A stretch of 9,427 bases of DNA from Candidatus Solibacter sp. Its GTDB lineage: Bacteria > Acidobacteriota > Terriglobia > Bryobacterales > Bryobacteraceae. The notes beneath the pieces are model-generated. The model did not search any database, was not told where the DNA came from, and saw only the letters and a program-made list of their open reading frames with translations. The stretch spans positions 1-9,427 of the forward strand of contig JADGNT010000140.1 in the NCBI GenBank assembly GCA_017883345.1. The letters run 5' to 3'. Position numbers and translations under genes: made by a program. Shown in pieces: positions 5,001 to 9,427 of the stretch (positions are counted from its first letter, which is position 1; every line of letters starts with the position of its first letter).

Positions 5001-7670
5001 ATGCGGATGTTCTGGCGGCGCCTGACCGGTCTGCTTCGCGGCAGCCGGCTGGAGCGCGAGTTGAACGAAGAGATCGGAATTCATCTTGCCATGCAGGAAG
5101 AGGAATTCCGCCAGCGGGGCATGGAACCCGCCGCTGCCCGCGCCGCCGCGCTGCGCGAATTCGGCGGCGTGGCCCAAGCCAAGGAAGACTATCGCGACCG
5201 CCGCGGCGTTCCCTGGCTGGAAAGCGCCGCCCGCGATCTCCGCTACGGGCTGCGCGGCTTGCGCCGCACACCGGGCTTCACCGTGGCCGCGGTTCTTTCG
5301 CTGGCCCTCGGGATCGGCGCCAACACCGCCATATTTTCCCTGTTCCACACGCTGATGCTGCGCCTGCTGCCGGTCGAAAAGCCGCACGAACTGGTGAGTC
5401 TCTACCCAACTGGCGGCCGGTTTGATGGTTACGTGTCCTACCCGCTATTCCAGGAGATCGCCAAACGCGGCGACCTCTTCACCGGCGTGATCGCCCGCAC
5501 CCCCGTATCCAAGACCCGGTTCGCGACGCGTCCCGGCGCCCGCGGGCAATTTTGCCAGCGCGAGTTCGTCTCCGGCAACTACTTCACCGTGTTGGGCGTC
5601 GCGCCGGCGCTCGGGCGCCTGTTCACCGAGGACGACAATCGCACCCCCGGCGGCCACCCCATCGCGGTACTCAGCTACGATCTGTGGCACAACCGCTACG
5701 GCGCCGATCCCGCCATCCTGGGCGCCAAGATCCTGGTGGATGAACAGCCGTTTACCGTGATTGGGGTCGCCGGCGCCGGCTTCCACGGTGTGCAAGTCGA
5801 GCGCCGCGCCGAAGTCTGGGTGCCCGCCATGATGGCCGGCATGAAGTTCACAGACCCGCGTACGCACTGGCTCTGGGTGGTGGCGCGCCGCCGGCCGGAG
5901 GTCTCCCCGCGGCAGATACAAGCCGCCTTGGATGTCCTGATGGCGCAGCACCTGAAGGCAGTTTATCCTTCCACCTACAACGCGGCGATACGCCAAAAGG
6001 CGCTGGGGCAGCGTCTGGAAGTGCGCGAGGGATCCGTCGGCCTCTCTGTTTTGCGCGAGGAATTCGGCCGCCCGCTCACCGTGATGATGGTTGCCGTGGG
6101 GTTGGTCCTGTTGGCCGCGTGCGCCAACGTGGCTAACCTGCTGCTGGCCCGCGGGGCAGCGCGGCAGAAGGAAGTGGCGCTGCGCCTGTCGCTCGGCGCC
6201 ACGCGCGCGCGGTTGGTGCGCCAGGCGCTTACGGAGAGCATCCTGCTGGTAGTGGCCGGCGGCGCGCTCGGCGTCTGGCTGGCCGCCTGGGGACAGCGCG
6301 CCGTAATCCAATTCCTGCCGGAAAGCTCCGGCAATCCGTTTGGCGCCGCACTGGACACCACCGTGCTGCTCTTCACCCTGGGCATCACCGCACTATCCGC
6401 GCTGCTGTTCGGCGTAGGGCCGGCGCTGCGCTCTACCGCGGTGGATCCCGCGGCCGGCTTGCGCGCGGGGAGTATGGGGCAAGGCGGCAGCCCCCTGCTG
6501 CGGCGCGTGCTGGTGGTGGCGCAAGTCGCCTTCAGCGTGGTGCTGGTCGGCCTGGCCGCGCTGTTCGGCCACAACCTCTTTGCCCTGCGCAGCGTGGACC
6601 TGGGCTTCCGCAACCAGAACGTGGTCGCGTTTACGGTGGATTTTCCGCGCGGCATGCGGTCGGAAATCCGCACGCCCTCCCGGCAGCTCGCCGAGCAATT
6701 GCAGACCCTGCCTGGAGTCTTCTCGGTGAGCTACGGATTTCCGGGACCGTTCCTTATGGGATTTGCGGGCGCCAGTATTCGCGTCCCCGGCTCGGAGCGC
6801 ACCGCCCATGAGCCAGGCTACGTGGATGAGGCCCACATCGCGCCGCGTTATTTCGAGACCATCGGCACCCCGCTCGTTCTTGGCCGCGAACTGGAACGTA
6901 ACGACATGACCGGCCCGCGCCAGGTGGCCGTGGTGAACGAGGCCTTCGTCCGCGAGTTCCTGCCCGGCGAAAAACACCCCGACTCACGCACGTTCAGCTT
7001 TGACGACAGCAAACCCGAGGGTGGCGAACCCACCTTCATCGTCGGCGTAGTGCGCGATGTCCGACACGCCGGCATTCAGAAACCCGTCAAGCCGACGGTG
7101 TACGTCGCCATCGATCAGGGCCAGAACAGCGGCCTGCCTACCATGCTGGTGCGCACCCAGGCGCCTCCGAATGCGTTGCTCGCACCCATTTACCGGGAAT
7201 TGCGCCGCCTCGGCCCCTCAGTCGCCATCGGCGACATCCGTACCCTCCGCCAGCAGGTCGACGATTCCATCTATGAGCAGCGCCTGCTGGCCGCGCTCGG
7301 CGCTTTCTTCGGCACCCTGGCGCTGGTGCTGGCCGCCGTCGGCCTCTACGGCGTGGTGGCCTACGGCACCGCCCGGCGCACCGGCGAAATCGGCCTGCGC
7401 ATCGCGCTCGGCGCTCCGCGCGCTCAAGTGGTCTGGATGATCATGCGCGATTCGCTCATCCTGGTCGCGCTCGGCCTGGCGCTCGGCCTCCCCGCCGCCC
7501 TCGCCGGCGCCCGCGCGGTGGAATCCGTCCTTTTCGGCATCCAGCCCGCCGACCCGTTCACCTTCGCGGCCACCGCCGCGCTTCTCGCCGCCATCGGCGC
7601 TGCCGCCGCGTTCCTGCCCGCGCGCCGCGCCTCCCGCCTCGACCCAAGCCAGGTGCTGCGCAACGAGTAA
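5001..7670 (+). CDS. ADOP-type duplicated MacB/FtsX permease
   Basis: An 889-residue membrane protein of the acidobacterial duplicated orphan permease type. The cytoplasmic N-terminus (1-90) has the family's ERELNEEIGIHL and AALREFGG motifs. Eight membrane segments can be placed at about 92-118, 358-381, 413-432, 454-475, 501-529, 762-790, 817-840 and 853-875, meaning two copies of the four-helix MacB unit, each with a large extracytoplasmic domain. Both halves keep a coupling-helix-like stretch, LRLSLGATRARLVRQ and LRIALGAPRAQVVWM, which in MacB contacts the ATPase. No ABC ATPase gene is nearby, hence 'orphan'. Substrate and energy source are unknown; MacB relatives work in efflux or envelope mechanotransmission. 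A weak AGGAC site lies 8 to 10 nt before the ATG; the ATG at 5007 is an alternative start. It is probably expressed from the padR promoter. Confidence 0.93.
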   Translation: MRMFWRRLTGLLRGSRLERELNEEIGIHLAMQEEEFRQRGMEPAAARAAALREFGGVAQAKEDYRDRRGVPWLESAARDLRYGLRGLRRTPGFTVAAVLSLALGIGANTAIFSLFHTLMLRLLPVEKPHELVSLYPTGGRFDGYVSYPLFQEIAKRGDLFTGVIARTPVSKTRFATRPGARGQFCQREFVSGNYFTVLGVAPALGRLFTEDDNRTPGGHPIAVLSYDLWHNRYGADPAILGAKILVDEQPFTVIGVAGAGFHGVQVERRAEVWVPAMMAGMKFTDPRTHWLWVVARRRPEVSPRQIQAALDVLMAQHLKAVYPSTYNAAIRQKALGQRLEVREGSVGLSVLREEFGRPLTVMMVAVGLVLLAACANVANLLLARGAARQKEVALRLSLGATRARLVRQALTESILLVVAGGALGVWLAAWGQRAVIQFLPESSGNPFGAALDTTVLLFTLGITALSALLFGVGPALRSTAVDPAAGLRAGSMGQGGSPLLRRVLVVAQVAFSVVLVGLAALFGHNLFALRSVDLGFRNQNVVAFTVDFPRGMRSEIRTPSRQLAEQLQTLPGVFSVSYGFPGPFLMGFAGASIRVPGSERTAHEPGYVDEAHIAPRYFETIGTPLVLGRELERNDMTGPRQVAVVNEAFVREFLPGEKHPDSRTFSFDDSKPEGGEPTFIVGVVRDVRHAGIQKPVKPTVYVAIDQGQNSGLPTMLVRTQAPPNALLAPIYRELRRLGPSVAIGDIRTLRQQVDDSIYEQRLLAALGAFFGTLALVLAAVGLYGVVAYGTARRTGEIGLRIALGAPRAQVVWMIMRDSLILVALGLALGLPAALAGARAVESVLFGIQPADPFTFAATAALLAAIGAAAAFLPARRASRLDPSQVLRNE

Positions 7671-7784
7671 GGCGCGCGACGCCAACTCCCGCTCGGCCTC
7701 CGCTGCCATCCATGCTGCCGCGGCGGCCCCTGGCGGTTCTGGGGGGAGGGCTCGGGAAGCGCCGTTTGAGCGACAATAGCCATT
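7671..7784. other. Intergenic gap between permease and methyltransferase
   Basis: This is 114 bp of GC-rich sequence. I find no convincing terminator: no GC-rich stem followed by a T-run. At its right end ACAAT (7773-7777) and ATTGT (7782-7786) form a small inverted repeat with an AGCC loop that overlaps the methyltransferase start codon. Confidence 0.4.
7772..7777 (+). promoter_or_regulatory. Possible -10 box for a leaderless methyltransferase transcript
   Basis: GACAAT (7772-7777) ends 7 bp before the GTG at 7785, the spacing expected when transcription starts at the initiation codon. There is no recognisable -35 box at 16-18 bp upstream, so support is weak. Confidence 0.3.
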
Positions 7785-8543
7785 GTGCCACCTGGACCCA
7801 GTTTGAAAGCGGCATTTCGACCGCTCTTTCACAAACTCTGCCACATCTATTTTCACGCTCGGTTCACGGCCGAACAGCAAGCGGAAAGGATGAAGCATGC
7901 CTGGGACCGGCGGGCCCGTGAGAACGCCCGGCATTTCGTCGCGACCGGGCAGGATAACTGGACGGATGAGGAGTTTTTTGTCTCTGGTGAGCAAACCGTT
8001 GCCGACCACATACTCACGGATATGGCGAGTATCTGCCAGGGAAAACCCGCCGGCCGGATGCGGGTGCTTGAGCTGGGTTGTGGAGCGGGTCGCGTAACCA
8101 GGGCTCTGGCCCGCATGTTCGGCGAAGTCCACGCTGTCGACGTGAGCGGCGAAATGGTGCAGCTTGCGCGCTTAGCCCTGCGCGAATACCCTAACGCCCA
8201 CGTATACCAGAACAACGGCATGGATCTGACGGTTATCCCGGATTTGCCGTTCGACTTCGCATTTTCAACCCTCGTCTTTCAGCACATTCCCAGTTACCAG
8301 ATCATCAAGGGCTATGTTCGGGAAACCAACCGGCTTCTTGTGCCGGGAGGATTGTTCAAGTTCCAGGTCAGGGGGAATACGGCTGATGAGTCCAAGGTCA
8401 CCGATACCTGGGTCGGCCTGGCGTTTTCCGATACCCGCGCTGTAAACATGGCCAGGGAATGTGGTTTCGAGCCAAGGTATCGTGTGGGAGCGGGGACCCA
8501 GGACTTCTGGTTGTGGTTTTTTAAGGAGTTGCAGCCTCGGTAG
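7785..8543 (+). CDS. Class I SAM-dependent methyltransferase
   Basis: A 252-residue protein with a Rossmann-type methyltransferase domain. Motif I is VLELGCGAGR (94-103), the SAM-binding glycine loop. The acidic residue for the ribose is D119 in HAVDVS, followed by a DLPFDFAFSTLVFQHIP segment (motif IV region) and the RLLVPGGLFKFQVRG strand typical of small-molecule methyltransferases. The N-terminal WDRRARENARHF pattern occurs in a common bacterial family of undefined substrate. The GTG start at 7785 has no ribosome site and relies on a possible leaderless promoter. The alternative ATG at 7890 (M36) would begin just before the conserved WDRRAREN block and is also plausible, although the AGG before it touches the ATG and is too close. 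It is co-oriented with the permease but separated by 114 bp, so membership in the same operon is uncertain. The substrate cannot be inferred. Confidence 0.85.
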   Translation: MPPGPSLKAAFRPLFHKLCHIYFHARFTAEQQAERMKHAWDRRARENARHFVATGQDNWTDEEFFVSGEQTVADHILTDMASICQGKPAGRMRVLELGCGAGRVTRALARMFGEVHAVDVSGEMVQLARLALREYPNAHVYQNNGMDLTVIPDLPFDFAFSTLVFQHIPSYQIIKGYVRETNRLLVPGGLFKFQVRGNTADESKVTDTWVGLAFSDTRAVNMARECGFEPRYRVGAGTQDFWLWFFKELQPR

Positions 8544-8570
8544 TGGAGCGATCGCCGCCAGTTGAATCGC

Positions 8571-8601
8571 AGCGGTTCCGCTAGCCGTGCCGGCTGCCTT
8601 T
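8571..8601. terminator. Two small hairpins between methyltransferase and vapC, possible weak terminator
   Basis: AGCGG (8571-8575) and CCGCT (8578-8582) form one short stem. AGCCG (8583-8587) and CGGCT (8591-8595) form a second, followed by GCCTTT. The stems are short and the T-run has only three bases, so termination of the two converging transcripts here is only possible. Confidence 0.25.
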
Positions 8602-9029
8602 AGTACTCACCTTTTTCCACGAGCGCCACGCCCTCGGCCTGTGCCGCCTTTCGCAGATCGTCATCAAGCGTAGCGAGTGGCAACCCAGTGCGTTGGACCA
8701 GTTCCAGATAGGCCGCATCGTAAGCCGTCAGGCGATGTCGCTCCGCCAGGGCAAGAATCGTGGGCCATTGCGGCGGACTACTCGGTGGTTCGAGGCGAAT
8801 GGGAAGGGCGGCCAGGTCTTCGATGAACTCGCTGATCTGGCCGGCAGTAACGCGCCCGCGGCGGCGTGCGATCAAGAGAGCATTGGCGACCTCCAGCGGC
8901 CGGAGGGCGCGCCACACGTACTTCTTCCCCGCCTTTTATCCTGTCCAGCAGGGCTTCGGTCCAGGGTGTCGCCTCGTCTTCGAAACGCCACGGGAGTGTG
9001 GCGGAGGCGTCCGGCACGAAACCGGGCAT
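8600..9029 (-). pseudogene. vapC: VapC-type PIN-domain toxin, interrupted by a +1 frameshift
   Basis: A PIN-domain ribonuclease toxin split over two frames. The first frame starts at the ATG at 9029, overlapping the vapB stop by one base, and gives PDASATLPWRFEDEATPW and LLDRIKGGEEVRVAR. The second frame continues with LRPLEVANALL, then LTAYDAAYLEL and ATLDDDLRKAA, to the TAA at 8600. Skipping one base in the GGG run at 8905-8907 joins them into a 142-residue protein of normal VapC length and motif spacing. All expected acidic residues of the metal site are present: D7, E46, D104 and D122 or D124 (numbering of the joined protein). As read, translation from 9029 gives an 83-residue product lacking most of the PIN fold. 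A GTG at 8917 could start the second half but would lack D7. Explanations are recent inactivation, a sequencing error, or slippage at the short run. Confidence 0.85.
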
Positions 9030-9280
9030 CAGTATTTATGGCCTTCGTGGATCAGGTCCTTGATCCTCAGGCCGCCGAGCGTGACGCCTTTGCGGGAGTC
9101 ACGGATATGGGCGACGGCTTCGGCGGGCGTCCTTTTCCGCTGGGGGACGGGCGGTTCCTTCTCGGCCAGGGATTCGAGGGCGCGGGTGACGACCTCTTCG
9201 GGCGAGTGGTAGCGGCCGGTGCGAAGGTGGGCTGCCACGAGCTGCTCACCATGAGGGTCGAGCGTCAGGGTCAGGGCCAT
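9029..9280 (-). CDS. vapB: VapB-like antitoxin (ribbon-helix-helix type)
   Basis: An 83-residue protein. The N-terminal MALTLTLDPHGEQLVAAHLRTG followed by RYHSPEEVVTRALESL is the ParD/CopG-like ribbon-helix-helix pattern: a short strand for DNA binding and two helices. The C-terminal part KGVTLGGLRIKDLIHEGHKY would bind and block the toxin. The TGA stop overlaps the vapC ATG by one base, so the pair would be translationally coupled. The antitoxin is intact while the toxin is frameshifted, the order of decay expected because losing the antitoxin first would be harmful. No ribosome site precedes the ATG; TACACT (9291-9286) lies 5 nt before it and might be a -10 box. The name vapB reflects its position next to a PIN toxin; by fold it may be classed with ParD/RHH antitoxins. 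Confidence 0.8.
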   Translation of the reverse strand: MALTLTLDPHGEQLVAAHLRTGRYHSPEEVVTRALESLAEKEPPVPQRKRTPAEAVAHIRDSRKGVTLGGLRIKDLIHEGHKY

Positions 9281-9427
9281 GGTTCAGTGTACCCCGAAAC
9301 AGCGCAACGCCGATCCGTCTCGCGAGCGCGACTCCGCCTTTTCAACTGTGATACTCTGAAATTTCCACGTGTGCCGGCACGCGTCAGCGAAGCTCTCGTT
9401 CTGCGTACTTACCCGTTGAAAGAAGCG
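9281..9427. other. Right-edge region without a gene
   Basis: These 147 bp lie upstream of vapB. No open frame of convincing coding character is seen on either strand. It contains an 18-bp near-palindrome (9367-9384, 16 of 18 symmetric positions) centred on the perfect 10-mer GTGCCGGCAC (9371-9380). Role unknown. Confidence 0.4.

Noticed and set aside
8600..8917. A separate short PIN-domain gene starting at the GTG at 8917
   Set aside because: It lacks the first catalytic Asp and no ribosome site is evident; the missing N-terminus lies in the adjacent frame just upstream, so it is the rest of a frameshifted vapC.
9281..9427. A partial gene at the right edge
   Set aside because: The short GTG-started frame at 9369 ends within 17 codons and no other frame shows coding character.
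1..9427. CRISPR array, tRNA or rRNA genes, insertion sequence
   Set aside because: No regularly spaced repeats, no cloverleaf or rRNA-like segments and no transposase sequence were seen on reading both strands.

Overview
The window looks like chromosomal DNA from a high-GC acidobacterium, probably of the Solibacter/Bryobacter group. The best evidence is a PadR-type regulator followed 10 bp later by an 889-residue duplicated MacB/FtsX-type permease, the arrangement known as ADOP (acidobacterial duplicated orphan permease). Several genes without a Shine-Dalgarno sequence have a -10-like box just upstream of the start codon, and two palindromic repeat elements resemble small repeats I associate with such genomes. 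Species assignment is inference; no rRNA gene is present.

Left part (1-1780, minus strand): imuA and imuB, two members of the ImuA-ImuB-DnaE2 mutagenic translesion synthesis cassette. imuB starts inside the 3' end of imuA and runs off the left edge. dnaE2 would be expected beyond the edge but is not seen. A promoter with an overlapping inverted repeat sits directly upstream of imuA and is a candidate LexA operator. The imuB linker contains an in-frame REP-like palindrome.

Middle (1899-4513): a compact mazE-mazF toxin-antitoxin pair on the plus strand, converging on mutL (mismatch repair endonuclease, minus strand) with only 5 bp between them. Mismatch repair (mutL) and error-prone repair (imuAB) therefore lie on either side of mazEF. 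This is proximity on the map, not evidence of a joint system.

Intergenic 4514-4651 between the divergent mutL and padR holds a double-hairpin repeat (4566-4604) and a strong promoter (TTGACA, 17 bp, CATACT). A long inverted repeat covers that promoter and the padR start codon. It suggests an autoregulated, leaderless padR transcript that continues into the ADOP permease.

Right part: a class I SAM-dependent methyltransferase (plus strand, 7785-8543), then a vapB-vapC toxin-antitoxin pair on the minus strand. vapC is broken by a one-base frameshift in a GGG run, although all PIN-domain acidic residues survive across the two frames. The last 147 bases hold no gene I can support. I saw no tRNA, rRNA, CRISPR array or insertion sequence.
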